A DNA stretch of 61,693 bases from Lachnospiraceae bacterium (GTDB lineage Bacteria > Bacillota > Clostridia > Lachnospirales > Lachnospiraceae): contig CAJTDK010000020.1 of NCBI GenBank assembly GCA_910575105.1, positions 1-61,693 on the forward strand, in the 5' to 3' direction. A model generated the notes under the pieces. The model was given only the letters and a program-made list of their open reading frames with translations. It had not been told where the DNA came from and made no database searches. Positions 36,113 through 45,277 of this stretch are shown piece after piece. How positions within the stretch are numbered: the first letter of the stretch is position 1; each line of letters opens with the position of its first letter. Position numbers and translations under genes: made by a program.

Positions 36113-37952
36113 ATTCGCTTTTTGACGCTTTTTCCACGCCGAGATACGGGAATATCTCTTCCATGATGTCCGCCGCCATCTCTACCGCAAAGCCGCTGTT
36201 AGCCTGCTGTCCTGCATTTGGCTCGTCGATCACCACATAGACTACTACCTGGGGATTTTCCTGGGGCGCGTAACCGATAAAGGAGACAAGGTATTTCCCG
36301 TTTCCTCTCGGAAGCTTCTCAGCAGTCCCGGTCTTCCCGCCTACTTCGTATCCTTCCACTGCAGCATCCCCGCCGGTTCCTTCCTCCACGACGCCGAGCA
36401 TATATTCCTTGATCAGGTCGCTGGTCTCCTTCGAGATGGTGCGCCTTGCCAGTACAGGATCCTTATTCTCAGTCACATTGCCGTTCTCATCCTGGATCCG
36501 CTTCACGATGTGAGGCTCGTAATAATCCCCGCCGTTGATGAGTGAGCAGAAGCCCGCCGCAAGCTGGGTGACCGTGACGTTGAAGTTCTGGCCGAAGGCG
36601 TTGGTCGCAAGACTGGCGGGATCCATATTCTCAGCCGTGTACAAAAGGCCGTCCGTAGCCGCTTCGCCCGGAAGGTCGATACCGGTATACTCCCCGAATC
36701 CGAAAAGTCTCTGGTAGCGGCAGAACTCCTCTTTGCCGATGGTGTTGCCGATATGCATCAGCGCCACGTTGCAGGAATTTTCCAGGGATTTTTTCAGGCT
36801 CTGAGGGCCGTGGCCGCTCCGGTTGCTGCAATGGATGTCGTGATCCCCGATATGCAGCATACCGCCGCAGGTATATGTTTCATCGCCCGTAAGCACTCCA
36901 AGTTCAAAACCTGCCGATATGGTAAAGGGCTTAATGGTCGAACCTGGTTCATAGGTTCCGCTTACGCAGAAGTTATTCCAGAGATTGTTCAGTATATCAA
37001 GCCTCTCTTCGTTTGTCATCTCCTTGATCTCGTCCTCGGAATAATACTTCGACAGATCCCTTGGATTATTAAGGTCATAATTCGGATAAGAAGCTTCCGC
37101 GAGTATCTCGCCGTTCTGAGGATTCATGACGATCACCGCCGTGTTCTTGCTCCCCTCTCCTTTCCTTGCCTGATTCTTATGACTTTCGTTGAATTTTAAA
37201 ATGTGCTTTTCCACAATGCTCTGCACCTGGACGTCGATGGTAGATACGACGGTATCTCCGTTCTGTGGCTCCTTCACTGTCCGTTCCACGGAAGAAATGT
37301 CGTCCAAATACCCGTACTCACGGCCGTCCGTGCCGTTTAAGACGGAGTTATAGGAGGCTTCGATCCCGTTGCTTCCCACATTGCCGTCCACCGTAAATCC
37401 GATAACGTCGCTGGCCAGTGTCTCATAAGGATATTTCCTGACGTAGTCCTCTTCAAGCCAGATGCCCTTCACATTGGGATAGTTCTTATTATCAGCGTCT
37501 ATCTTTTCAAACTCCTGGGCGGTGGCGTAATCTACGCCCTTCATCATGATGTTATATCTGCCGGAAGGATTTTTCTCAAGCACCTCCCGGATATCCTCTT
37601 CCTTAATGTCAAAACAGGATTTTAACACATCGATGGTCGGCTCTTCATATTTCTTATCACTGAGCATCACCTTCGCGTCCAAGATCACGTTGTAGATCCG
37701 TTCGCTGGTGGCAATCTTCGTGCCGTTGCGGTCTACGATGTCCCCTCGCTTGAAGGGGATCACCCGGCTGTCATACTGCTGCTGGTCAAGCACTACCTTT
37801 GTGTATTTATCGCCGCTGGCCGCATTAATATAGGTAATCTTACCGATCAAGAAAACGAAAACCAGTACAATTGCCGCAAAGGACATGACCAGCTTCTTCT
37901 GCATTAACCTGTTGAATTTTTTTTTCCAAATCTTTTTTCTGCGTCTTCTCAT
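36111..37952 (-). CDS. Class B penicillin-binding protein (FtsI/PbpB type), first copy
   Basis: A 613-residue transpeptidase with a very basic N-terminus (RRRRKKIWKKKF), one helix (about 20-42), and a PBP dimerisation domain. The transpeptidase domain has active-site EPGSTIKPF, SCNVALMH as the SxN motif and GGKTGTAEKL as the KTG motif. The acidic tail has no PASTA repeats. It lies between ftsL and the second PBP gene, the usual position of ftsI. It crosslinks septal peptidoglycan with FtsW. Confidence 0.9.
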   Translation of the reverse strand: MRRRRKKIWKKKFNRLMQKKLVMSFAAIVLVFVFLIGKITYINAASGDKYTKVVLDQQQYDSRVIPFKRGDIVDRNGTKIATSERIYNVILDAKVMLSDKKYEEPTIDVLKSCFDIKEEDIREVLEKNPSGRYNIMMKGVDYATAQEFEKIDADNKNYPNVKGIWLEEDYVRKYPYETLASDVIGFTVDGNVGSNGIEASYNSVLNGTDGREYGYLDDISSVERTVKEPQNGDTVVSTIDVQVQSIVEKHILKFNESHKNQARKGEGSKNTAVIVMNPQNGEILAEASYPNYDLNNPRDLSKYYSEDEIKEMTNEERLDILNNLWNNFCVSGTYEPGSTIKPFTISAGFELGVLTGDETYTCGGMLHIGDHDIHCSNRSGHGPQSLKKSLENSCNVALMHIGNTIGKEEFCRYQRLFGFGEYTGIDLPGEAATDGLLYTAENMDPASLATNAFGQNFNVTVTQLAAGFCSLINGGDYYEPHIVKRIQDENGNVTENKDPVLARRTISKETSDLIKEYMLGVVEEGTGGDAAVEGYEVGGKTGTAEKLPRGNGKYLVSFIGYAPQENPQVVVYVVIDEPNAGQQANSGFAVEMAADIMEEIFPYLGVEKASKSE

Positions 37953-37966
37953 CTGCCCCACCCGAC

Positions 37967-38494
37967 TTACTTTTTATCCGACTGTGCCAATACGCCGTCC
38001 TCCGGAATATTCTCGTACTGCTTCACATAATCTGCAGAAGGCCTCTGGTATCCAACTACCTGATCCGGTGTGGCATACACCATACCAAGTCCCTCCTGCG
38101 CCTTTTCCCGGATCTCTTCCAGGTTCACGGAATCCATGACTGCATTATACTTTGTGTGGTTCTCCTCCCTCATGTCCGCCAGTTCCCCCTGAAGGGCGGC
38201 GATATTTTTCGAATAACTAGTCAGGCGTGACTGCAGCTTTACATAATTTACGCAGATAACCAATGCAAGAATCGCCGCAGCGCTCAGGAACACTACATAT
38301 CCCGGGCTCATGCGCAGCGCTTTTTTGCGGTTCTTTTGTACCTGACGGCTGACCTTTTTCTTCGGCCTCTTAACTCTTTTTCTCTCTGGTGCCTGTTCTG
38401 GCTTCGGAACCGCATTGCCATACACATACATCTGCCCTGCCGCTCCGTTATACCTCTGTCTGCTGTCTGCAACTGGTGCACGTCTTGCCGCCAT
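37967..38494 (-). CDS. ftsL: FtsL-like septum formation protein
   Basis: A protein of about 175 residues with a long basic, Lys/Arg-rich cytoplasmic N-terminus, a single helix (about 67-88, VVFLSAAAILALVICVNYV) and an extracellular coiled coil (LTSYSKNIAALQGELADMRE). Position between rsmH and the PBP gene and this topology identify it as FtsL, although sequence conservation is weak as usual. The second ATG (38494) is better spaced from GGGGTGA than the first (38500). Confidence 0.8.
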   Translation of the reverse strand: MAARRAPVADSRQRYNGAAGQMYVYGNAVPKPEQAPERKRVKRPKKKVSRQVQKNRKKALRMSPGYVVFLSAAAILALVICVNYVKLQSRLTSYSKNIAALQGELADMREENHTKYNAVMDSVNLEEIREKAQEGLGMVYATPDQVVGYQRPSADYVKQYENIPEDGVLAQSDKK

Positions 38495-38517
38495 ATACAT
38501 TCACCCCTTTTTTCGCC

Positions 38518-39453
38518 TTATCTGCGTTCAAAGATACGAAGCTTCGCACTTTTCGCGCGGCTGTTCTCCTCCGTCTCCTTTGCGCTTGGCAGAATCGGCT
38601 TTTTTGTGATAATACTCCCCTTTGAAACATTTCCGCATATACATACCGGAAAATCACTGGGACAGGTGCACGGATTCTCATTCCTGCGGAACGCGCTCTT
38701 TACGATCCTGTCCTCTAACGAGTGGAAGGTGATGATGCACAGCCTCCCGCCCGGATTCAGTATATCGATCATGTCATCCAGCGATTCCCTCAACACGTCA
38801 AGCTCACCGTTAAGCTCGATGCGGATCGCCTGAAATGTCCTCTTTGCCGGATGTCCTGATTTCTTCTGGTATTTCATCGGTATCGACTGCCTGATGATCT
38901 CTGTAAGCTGACCGGTAGTCTCAATAGAACATTTACCGCGTGCCTGTACGATGTGCTTTGCGATGTTCTTCGCAAATTTATCCTCACCGTAGTCCCTGAT
39001 CACGCGGTAAAGTTCCATCTCACTATAATCATTGACGATATCCCTGGCCGTCGTCTTCTGACGTCTATCCATCCGCATGTCCAAAGATGCATCTTCGCGA
39101 TAGGAAAATCCCCGCTCTGCCGTATCTAACTGGTAAGATGATACGCCCAGATCCAGTACAATTCCATCGACCTTGTCAATGCCTATGTGATGGAGCAGCG
39201 ACTTCATCTCACAATAGTTGCTCCTCACTATCGTGACCCTTTCCCCGAAGTCTTTTAATCGGATGCCCGCAGCCTCGATGGCCGCCTCATCCCTGTCTAT
39301 TCCTACAATACTCCCCTTTTTGCCAAGGCGTGTTGCGATCTCGTAAGCATGTCCCCCTCCCCCGAGAGTTCCGTCTACATAGATGCCGTCTGCCTTAATG
39401 CCTAATCCGTTAACAGTTTCGTCAAGTAATACTGATTTGTGTCTGAACTCCAT
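38518..39453 (-). CDS. rsmH: 16S rRNA (cytosine1402-N4)-methyltransferase RsmH
   Basis: A 311-residue SAM-dependent methyltransferase (formerly MraW) that modifies C1402 of 16S rRNA. The SAM motif [14 protein letters not shown] is near 26-39, with the family motifs [16 protein letters not shown] and [16 protein letters not shown] precedes the ATG. It lies 11 bp after mraZ, as in most dcw clusters. Confidence 0.95.
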   Translation of the reverse strand: MEFRHKSVLLDETVNGLGIKADGIYVDGTLGGGGHAYEIATRLGKKGSIVGIDRDEAAIEAAGIRLKDFGERVTIVRSNYCEMKSLLHHIGIDKVDGIVLDLGVSSYQLDTAERGFSYREDASLDMRMDRRQKTTARDIVNDYSEMELYRVIRDYGEDKFAKNIAKHIVQARGKCSIETTGQLTEIIRQSIPMKYQKKSGHPAKRTFQAIRIELNGELDVLRESLDDMIDILNPGGRLCIITFHSLEDRIVKSAFRRNENPCTCPSDFPVCICGNVSKGSIITKKPILPSAKETEENSRAKSAKLRIFERR

Positions 39454-39464
39454 ATCCTCTCCCT

Positions 39465-39905
39465 CTAGATACTGAATCCACTTGCTTCCATATCCGATGC
39501 GATATCCTCAATGCTAAGCTCCACTTCAGCATTCTTTTCATCCCATCTTGCCTTGTCCCAAATCTCAGCACGCTTCCCCATGCCGATAAAAACTACTTCT
39601 TTATCTAACTTTGCATAGTCTCTCAGAACAGACGAGATTAATGTTCTGCCTTGTTTATCAAGATCCCCGTCTATCGCACTCCCCTGAAAGAAATATGCAA
39701 AAGCGCGGGCTTTTTTATCCGTGGTGGTCGGTAAGGCGTTAAGTTTCTCTTCGAAAGCGTTCCACTCTTGTTCCGGGTATACATACAGACAATTCTCCAT
39801 GCCCTTGGTGATGACGAAATGCTCCCCCAGATCGTCACGCATCTTTGCAGGAATGATAATTCTGCCTTTGGCATCGATATTATGACTGTACTCCCCCTTC
39901 AGCAC
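39465..39905 (-). CDS. mraZ: Transcriptional regulator MraZ
   Basis: A 146-residue protein with two AbrB-like repeats ([20 protein letters not shown] near 4-23 and [20 protein letters not shown] near 78-97). MraZ forms a ring and binds repeated sites upstream of its own gene to regulate the dcw cluster. The start is a GTG at 39905 with GAGGGTGA upstream. First gene of the cluster. Four AAGTGG-type boxes lie immediately upstream at exact 10-bp spacing. Confidence 0.95.
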   Translation of the reverse strand: MLKGEYSHNIDAKGRIIIPAKMRDDLGEHFVITKGMENCLYVYPEQEWNAFEEKLNALPTTTDKKARAFAYFFQGSAIDGDLDKQGRTLISSVLRDYAKLDKEVVFIGMGKRAEIWDKARWDEKNAEVELSIEDIASDMEASGFSI

Positions 39906-39934
39906 TGGAACTCACCCTCTTTCAAAGTGGGCTT

Positions 39935-39991
39935 CCACTTTTTAAATCATTCGCACCACTTTCTTCTACTTTTCACCACTTCCTACCACTT
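39935..39991 (-). promoter_or_regulatory. MraZ operator: AAGTGG boxes at 10-bp period
   Basis: On the minus strand AAGTGG begins at 39991, 39981 and 39961, with AAGTAG at 39971 completing four boxes at exact 10-bp spacing. A fifth AAGTGG lies at 39940. MraZ proteins are known to bind direct GTGG-type repeats with helical spacing. The array lies between the -10 of the cluster promoter and the mraZ start. Confidence 0.8.
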
Positions 39992-39997
39992 GAACCC

Positions 39998-40026
39998 ATT
40001 GTAAACTACTTTTTGGGTGATTTCAA
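39998..40026 (-). promoter_or_regulatory. dcw cluster promoter
   Basis: TTGAAA and TACAAT with a 17-bp spacer on the minus strand, directly before the MraZ box array. Confidence 0.75.
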
Positions 40027-40089
40027 CCCCTTTTTTGAAATTTCTCCCGGCGTCTCTTTGCCCAGGCAGAGAAAAAAACACATCAAAAT

Positions 40090-40126
40090 AGCCGGCAAAC
40101 CACGGTTATTCCGCAGTTTGCCGGCT
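40090..40126 (-). terminator. Terminator downstream of the small membrane protein
   Basis: AGCCGGCAAAC/GTTTGCCGGCT forms an 11-bp stem with a 15-nt loop; ATTTTG and a later T-run follow on the minus strand. It isolates the dcw promoter from upstream transcription. Confidence 0.75.
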
Positions 40127-40209
40127 AGAGTGATCTTACTTTACCGCCAAAATTTTTCTTCATCCTTTTATTACTGTCTTACTGTCCCCTCTGCGACCGG
40201 CAGCGTCTG

Positions 40210-40464
40210 CTATTCAGCTTCATCTGCCGCCTCATCGAGCTCCTGGGAAAAATCTGTCAATGCCGAATAGTCAATCTCCACCTCTTCCTTGGACTTCTTC
40301 GATTCGTAGGTCCCATAGGCCGAATAACCGATCCAGCCGATCAGCAGGATTGCAACAACGCCCACCACGCACTTTCTAAGGACGTTCTGTACCTTTTCCT
40401 TCTTCAACGTCTGCTTGCGTTCTGCTTTTTCCTTTTTATATCTGTCAACCTTTTCCTGACTCAT
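40210..40464 (-). CDS. Small single-pass membrane protein, function unknown
   Basis: An 84-residue protein with a highly charged Lys/Glu-rich N-terminus (MSQEKVDRYKKEKAERKQTL), one membrane helix at about 35-53 (VVGVVAILLIGWIGYSAYG) and an acidic C-terminus. It looks like a bitopic scaffold or accessory protein; I do not recognise the family. The start at 40464 has AGAAGGAG upstream; the frame extends to 40527 without a site. Monocistronic, ended by the terminator at 40090. Confidence 0.7.
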   Translation of the reverse strand: MSQEKVDRYKKEKAERKQTLKKEKVQNVLRKCVVGVVAILLIGWIGYSAYGTYESKKSKEEVEIDYSALTDFSQELDEAADEAE

Positions 40465-40536
40465 GCTCCTGTTACTCCTTCTGTAATAAATTACTAATAA
40501 AGCCTGCAAAGAAGCTCCTTCATGCAAGCTATACTA

Positions 40537-40689
40537 GTACATCGAAAAATAAGTATCTGGCCATATCACGCAGGATGATTTTTCAGATACAAGCCAGATT
40601 TTCGACGGCGTAGCGGTGGCTACGGTTAGAAAATCTAACGCAGTAGCTGGAAAATCAGACAAGTGATATGGCTGGTTACTTATTATTTC
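40537..40689. mobile_element. TA-flanked hairpin element (family 2), intact copy
   Basis: A 153-bp non-coding unit flanked by TA on both sides. Its ends are imperfect inverted repeats (GTACATCGAAAAATAAG... against GAAATAATAAG..., then GGCCATATCAC/GTGATATGGC). An internal GGCGTAGC/GCTAC hairpin is shared with the copy at 53920. The TA flanks fit an IS630/Tc1-type transposase acting in trans. A fragment of the same family lies at 53259-53325. Confidence 0.7.
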
Positions 40690-40717
40690 TAGTATAAGTC
40701 TATCACAAATCTGAAAA

Positions 40718-41557
40718 CTATACAACTACGATTATTCCACCATCCGATGCATACATACTGCTGATCCCCGCCGTGTCAAGGACGATGATATCCTTAAACT
40801 CCGCCTTCGTCTCCAGCATATGCTTCACCTGCTCTGCACGCTCACGGCAGTTACAGTGAGAAATGGCGAGAATCCGCTCCTTCGAACCCTTCAGGTTACC
40901 AATGACCGTATCGCACATCTTCGCCAGCGCCTTCTTGACCCCTCTGGCCTGGCCGAGCTGACAGATCATCCCCTCCGCAGTCGCTCCCATCACCGGCTTG
41001 ATGTTAAGGGCAGTCGCCACCACTGCCTTAAGCCCGGTAAGCCTGCCGTTCTTACGCAGTGTGTCAAGGGTCTCCAGAACGAAATAAGTATTCTGGCCCT
41101 CGATATAATCCTCCACCGTCCGGACCGTCTCTGAAAAGCTCATCCCGCCCTCCTCGCACTCTGCGATCTTCAGCGCGATCAATGTCTCCCCGACGGATGC
41201 CGAACGGGAATTGAACACATAGATATCCTTCCCGCCGTACTCTTCAAGATAAAGCTTTCTGCCAAGTTCTGCACTGTTGTAGGAACCGCTGAGTTCCGCT
41301 GAGAGCGTCACCGCGTAGACGTGTTCCTCCTCCCCGCAATACAGCTCCATATAGCGTTCAGGCGACGGGCAGGAAGATCTGGGGCACTCCGGCGATTCCT
41401 TCACTCTCCTTAAGAAATCTGCCTGGTCAAATGTCTCGTCATCCACAATATGATGTCCTGCCACCTCAATACTCAGGGACGCTGTCATAAAATGTCCCGA
41501 TTCCTTCATGCTGCTGCTCAGCTCTCCGCAGCTATCGACAACAACTTTATAGCTCAT
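40718..41557 (-). CDS. degV: DegV family fatty acid-binding protein
   Basis: A 279-residue DegV-fold protein. It starts with VVVDSCGELSSSM, carries the CPRSSCPSPERYM segment that forms part of the lipid pocket, and has VTLSAELSGSYNSA and RKNGRLTGLKAVVATALNIKPVM typical of the family. DegV (FakB-like) proteins bind a fatty acid and present it to the kinase FakA; no FakA is in this window. Monocistronic. The ribosome binding site GGAAGGA lies before the ATG. Confidence 0.9.
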   Translation of the reverse strand: MSYKVVVDSCGELSSSMKESGHFMTASLSIEVAGHHIVDDETFDQADFLRRVKESPECPRSSCPSPERYMELYCGEEEHVYAVTLSAELSGSYNSAELGRKLYLEEYGGKDIYVFNSRSASVGETLIALKIAECEEGGMSFSETVRTVEDYIEGQNTYFVLETLDTLRKNGRLTGLKAVVATALNIKPVMGATAEGMICQLGQARGVKKALAKMCDTVIGNLKGSKERILAISHCNCRERAEQVKHMLETKAEFKDIIVLDTAGISSMYASDGGIIVVV

Positions 41558-41676
41558 ATCCTTCCTCCCGATACACCTATATCAACGTGCTTTTCGCATG
41601 TCATTCATTTCTATAATACGTAGTTTTGAATACTACTTAATCATCATAGCATATTTATGCCGGAAAGGAAAGCATT

Positions 41677-42840
41677 TTATTCACTAAACTGGATTCTCCT
41701 TGAAACACCCAGGGCAATACCCATCTCCACCATCAAAAACAAGATGGACGTACCTCCGTAGCTGATAAAGGGCAGGGTGATTCCTGTCGTCGGGATCAGG
41801 TTGATCACCACCGCCACATTCAGGATCACCTGAAGGGCAATATGTACAAAAATTCCTGTCACCACCAGTGAACCGTAAAGATCCGGCGCGTTCTGGGCGA
41901 TAAACAAAAGCCTGTACAAAAGCATTCCGAACAGAAGCAGGATGATGATAGCGCCAAATACGCCAAGCTCCTCGCAGATGACCGAAAGGATCATATCGTT
42001 CTGCACCTCGGGGATGATCATCTTCTGCGCGCTGTTGCCCAGCCCTTTTCCGAAAAAGCCGCCGGAGCCGATGGCATAGAGCGCCTGCATGACCTGAAAG
42101 CCTCCCTCCGATGCATGGGCCTCCGGATCGAGCCACACCAGGATTCTGCGCAGGCGGAAGCTTTCCATATGAGTAAGGCTCGCGGCAAGGATCTGCACAG
42201 CGGCAACAATCAGGATAAGTCCCCCCACAGCCACAGCGATAAAAGGCGCCGTCTTCGGATGCACCACAAACACCATAACGCAGGAAATCCCCATAACGAT
42301 AATCGCCGTACTCAGGTTATCGGTCAGCAGATACACGCAGGCGGCAGATATCCCGCCCCACACCAATACCTTTATCACTCCGTCGAGAGTCGCGATCTGC
42401 TTTCCGATCTTGCAGATCAGAAGCGGAATGAAGAGGATCACCGCAATCTTCGCCAGCTCCGCCGGCTGGAACTGCTGCCCTGCCGGAAGCCTGATCCAGC
42501 GCCTGGCTCCGTTTACCTTCTTCCCCAAAGGAGTCTGCACAAGCGCCATCAGGAAAACAGATACAAAATACAGTCGCTTTGCAATCTTCGTATACCAGCG
42601 GTAATCGATCTTCGAGATAATATAAACGCCCGCAAACCCTGCCACGCAGAACACAAGCTGCCGCTTAAAATAGTACATACTGTCGCCGTGGCTTGCCAGC
42701 GCGCTGTACGCGCTCGTGCTGTACAGCATGACCAGCCCGAAGCACACGAGAAAGATCAGTATCGCCACCAGACTGTAATCGTAATACCTGATCTTCTCCG
42801 GCCTTTTGCTTTTTTTCTCCCTCGTTTTCTTATTTGCCAT
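41677..42840 (-). CDS. SEDS family polymerase (RodA/FtsW/SpoVE paralogue)
   Basis: A second SEDS glycosyltransferase, 387 residues, with about ten helices. Motifs: LVMLYSTSAYSAL, GARRWIRLPAGQQFQPAEL, KMIIPEVQNDMILSVICEE and PTTGITLPFISYGG. It begins at 42840 with GGAGTG eight bases upstream; the open frame continues into the mobile repeat at 42928, which is not part of the gene. It could be the FtsW, RodA or SpoVE of this organism; having two SEDS genes beside two class B PBPs suggests separate vegetative and sporulation pairs. Confidence 0.88.
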   Translation of the reverse strand: MANKKTREKKSKRPEKIRYYDYSLVAILIFLVCFGLVMLYSTSAYSALASHGDSMYYFKRQLVFCVAGFAGVYIISKIDYRWYTKIAKRLYFVSVFLMALVQTPLGKKVNGARRWIRLPAGQQFQPAELAKIAVILFIPLLICKIGKQIATLDGVIKVLVWGGISAACVYLLTDNLSTAIIVMGISCVMVFVVHPKTAPFIAVAVGGLILIVAAVQILAASLTHMESFRLRRILVWLDPEAHASEGGFQVMQALYAIGSGGFFGKGLGNSAQKMIIPEVQNDMILSVICEELGVFGAIIILLLFGMLLYRLLFIAQNAPDLYGSLVVTGIFVHIALQVILNVAVVINLIPTTGITLPFISYGGTSILFLMVEMGIALGVSRRIQFSE

Positions 42841-43067
42841 ATCATTTACACTCCAATCGCTATTATTATACTTGGATGCAGGCATAAAAACAACCTTCAC
42901 TTTTATTTTCGGACACCTTTTGCGGGGGTTGCTATTCACGGCACAGAGGCCGCCCATAGCAGCGATCCGTGGCGGCATTCCAAGTTTTGCTGCGCAAAAG
43001 CCGCCCCTCACTCCTGTATCATGTTCGTACGGAATGCGCCGCCAGTGCGCATTCCTGACCCGTGAAC

Positions 43068-44791
43068 CAATGTCAGTTAGTTAAGCCCTTGGCTTAGATT
43101 CCCATGCAGGGTCTAACAAAAATTTTCTGAAAAATTCACTCAAATGGGTTGACACAGAGTTCAAAATGTGTGGCCGCTCTCGCTACTGATTGTATTTTAA
43201 GAGACAGCGAGAGCGGCTCTTGTAATTTAGAAGTATATTATTTATCTGATTACAAGGAGGTTTCACCTGTCATTTGCACAACAAACCAAACACCGTTTAT
43301 TTGAAATTATTTCAGAAATGGCTTCTCATCCAGGAGATTTCTCTAATCACCCTGAAACGGACCTCTCGAGAAACAGAAAACTGGATTTTCACAATTTACT
43401 ACAGCTTATCGTTTCTATGGAGGCGGGCTCTGTAAAGGATGAACTGCTAAAGTTCTTCTCTTTTGCGAAAGATACTGCCTCTCATTCTGCTTTCTTCCAG
43501 CAAAGAGCCATGCTTTCGGATGATGCGCTGCCTTATCTGTTCCATTCCTTTAACTAACTTTATCCATACACTTTCTATAAAGACAAGTACCAGCTTCTCG
43601 CTGCGGATGGGTCTTCCTTTACTTTTACCAGAAATCCGTTGGATATTGATTCCTATTTTGCTCCGGACGGCAAGACCACCAATGGTTACAACCAAGTTCA
43701 CATCTTCCCCCTTTTTGACCTTATATCAAAAAGATATACCGACTGCGTGGTTCAGCCAGTCAGGAAAAAGAACGAGTTTCGTGCTCTCTGCACCTTAATT
43801 GACAGGCATCAGACAGTTCCCGGCATAGTTCCTATCTCTATCGCGGACCGGGGGGCATTCGTTCAATGTCTTTGCACATGCCGCCGAACATCATTTTCAT
43901 TGCATGATTAGAGCTGCTGACATTAAAATGCAGCGCATCCTTGGTAACGACTTCCCGGCTCAGGACTGTTTTGATGTTCAGGTTAATGGTATACTCACCA
44001 GGTCCAATTCAAAGAAAAAACGCCGCCACCCAGAATTGGAAGAACCGTACAGATTTATCTGCAAGAATGTCGCCTTTGATTATATCGATTCAGATAAAAC
44101 GACGGAATATCCTATTGCCCTGCGCATTCTCAGATTCAGAATCTCAGAGGATGGTTATGAGAACATTATCACAAACCTGTCTCCGGAAGAATTTTCGGTC
44201 GATGAAATCAAATACCTTTACCATCTAAGATGGGGAATCGAAACTTCTTTCCGTGAATTGAAGCATGTGCTCGGGACTTCGAACTTCCATTCCAAGCAAC
44301 GCAGATTCATAGAAATGGAACTATGGGCGCGGCTTCTTCTATATAACTTCTGCTCCATCGTTACCAGACAGGTAATCATCAACCGCAAGGGCAGGAAGCA
44401 TCAGCTTCAGGTGAATTATTCTGTCGCCTACAAAGCATGTCACTATTTCCTGCGCCTTCAACGTGGAGAATCTCCGCCAGACATAGAAGGCCTGACAGCA
44501 AGGAATACCCTTCCCATCAGGCCCGACGAACCTATGCCGCCAGCATAGGTTCCGGGTTCCGGTCAGCTTTACCTATCGTTTTGCGTAAAGCTGGCTAACC
44601 CAACACTGATAGTATAACACATTTTCAGACGGATGGCTATTCGTCTACTTGGTGTGCAAAGAAAACAAGTTACTTTTACCGGAACATATCAAACAAACGC
44701 CGATGTTCCGTTTATATCCTTTACGTTCCCCCGATTGTAGAAAACGATAGGCTTAGGGTTATTCAAAAGCGTCCCTAACTAACTGACATTG
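43068..44791 (+). mobile_element. IS4-family insertion sequence, 1724 bp
   Basis: The ends CAATGTCAGTTAGTTA and its reverse complement form a 16-bp perfect terminal inverted repeat. A 9-bp target duplication CCCGTGAAC flanks it (43059-43067 and 44792-44800). The single transposase gene is broken. The insertion disrupts a 146-bp repeat rather than a gene. The perfect ends and duplication suggest a fairly recent arrival despite the dead transposase. Confidence 0.9.
43267..44548 (+). pseudogene. IS4-family transposase, two disabling mutations
   Basis: The sequence encodes a DDE transposase with first Asp in AADGSSFTF, second in SIADRG, and the IS4 signature Y-x2-R-x3-E-x6-K in YHLRWGIETSFRELK. 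The frame begins after AAGGAGG at what is now a CTG, is stopped by TAA at 43555, and shifts by one base in a run of G near 43851-43856. The remaining frame continues to 44548. It cannot make a functional enzyme without suppression; movement would need a related transposase elsewhere in the genome. Confidence 0.85.
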
Positions 44792-44904
44792 CCCGTGAAC
44801 AGTAACTTTGCGGGGCGCTATGCTGCTATTTACTCCGTGACTGGCAGCGTGCAAAAATCCATTTAAAATTGCCTTAAGTAAATGCACTAACCTGTGTGAG
44901 CAGT

Positions 44905-44932
44905 AACCCTTTTATCATATTTTCATACAATA
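44905..44932 (+). promoter_or_regulatory. Mother-cell sigma (E/K) promoter of the cotJ operon
   Basis: CATACAATA (44924-44932) matches the sigma-E -10 (CATACAnT) and the sigma-K -10 (CATAnnnTA). AAC lies 16 bp upstream, as in the sigma-K pattern. It is 33 bp before the cotJA ATG. Pattern matching only, but fits a spore-coat operon. Confidence 0.65.
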
Positions 44933-44965
44933 ATATTGCAATTGATTAAGGAAGGAGAAATCTAT

Positions 44966-45277
44966 ATGCCAAATTTCCGTTACCAGTCACCTGACTATAT
45001 GAACATGCGGCGCGGAAACTGCCGGAACTTAACGGCGCCTGCGCAGGCTTCCTGCCAGACTTCCTGCGAAGCTCCCTGCCGCGATGCAGCGCCGTCACCC
45101 GTATGCTGCAATGACAAAGGCGGTTATGATGAACTGCGGGGAATGCCTCTTGCCATGGCATACGTACCGTGGCAGGAGTGGTGTGCACTCTATGAGGCCG
45201 ATAAAGCTTTTTGCCGCGGTACCATTTTTGAAGAGCTTGACAAACCATTTCGAGGGATAGGAGGATGCTGCAAATGA
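44966..45277 (+). CDS. cotJA: Spore coat protein CotJA
   Basis: A 103-residue protein. The N-terminus is Cys-rich (RGNCRNLTAPAQASCQTSC) and the C-terminal half has the CotJA signature LAMAYVPWQEWCALYEADKA. CotJA is a coat-associated protein made in the mother cell. GGAAGGAG lies upstream of the ATG at 44966. It overlaps cotJB by four bases (ATGA). Eight or more cysteines suggest crosslinking or metal binding; the exact role is unknown. Confidence 0.9.
   Translation: MPNFRYQSPDYMNMRRGNCRNLTAPAQASCQTSCEAPCRDAAPSPVCCNDKGGYDELRGMPLAMAYVPWQEWCALYEADKAFCRGTIFEELDKPFRGIGGCCK

Larger units (their letters stand above)
42928..44806 (+). mobile_element. 146-bp repeat (family 1), copy B, split by an IS
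   Basis: Positions 42928-43067 and 44801-44806 together make 146 bp matching copy A, starting GTTGCTATTCACGG and ending AGTAAC. The outer flanks are a perfect 9-bp duplication, TTTGCGGGG (42919-42927 and 44807-44815). The inner interruption is the IS at 43068-44791. The repeat therefore inserted first, between the SEDS gene and cotJA. Confidence 0.85.

Noticed and set aside
42841-43011. 57-residue N-terminal extension of the second SEDS protein
   Set aside because: The extension is translated from the 146-bp mobile repeat and has no ribosome binding site; the family starts near MANKKTREKK at 42840.
42115-43065. Long plus-strand reading frame opposite the SEDS gene and the repeat
   Set aside because: Composition is that of an antisense frame and it runs through a mobile repeat.
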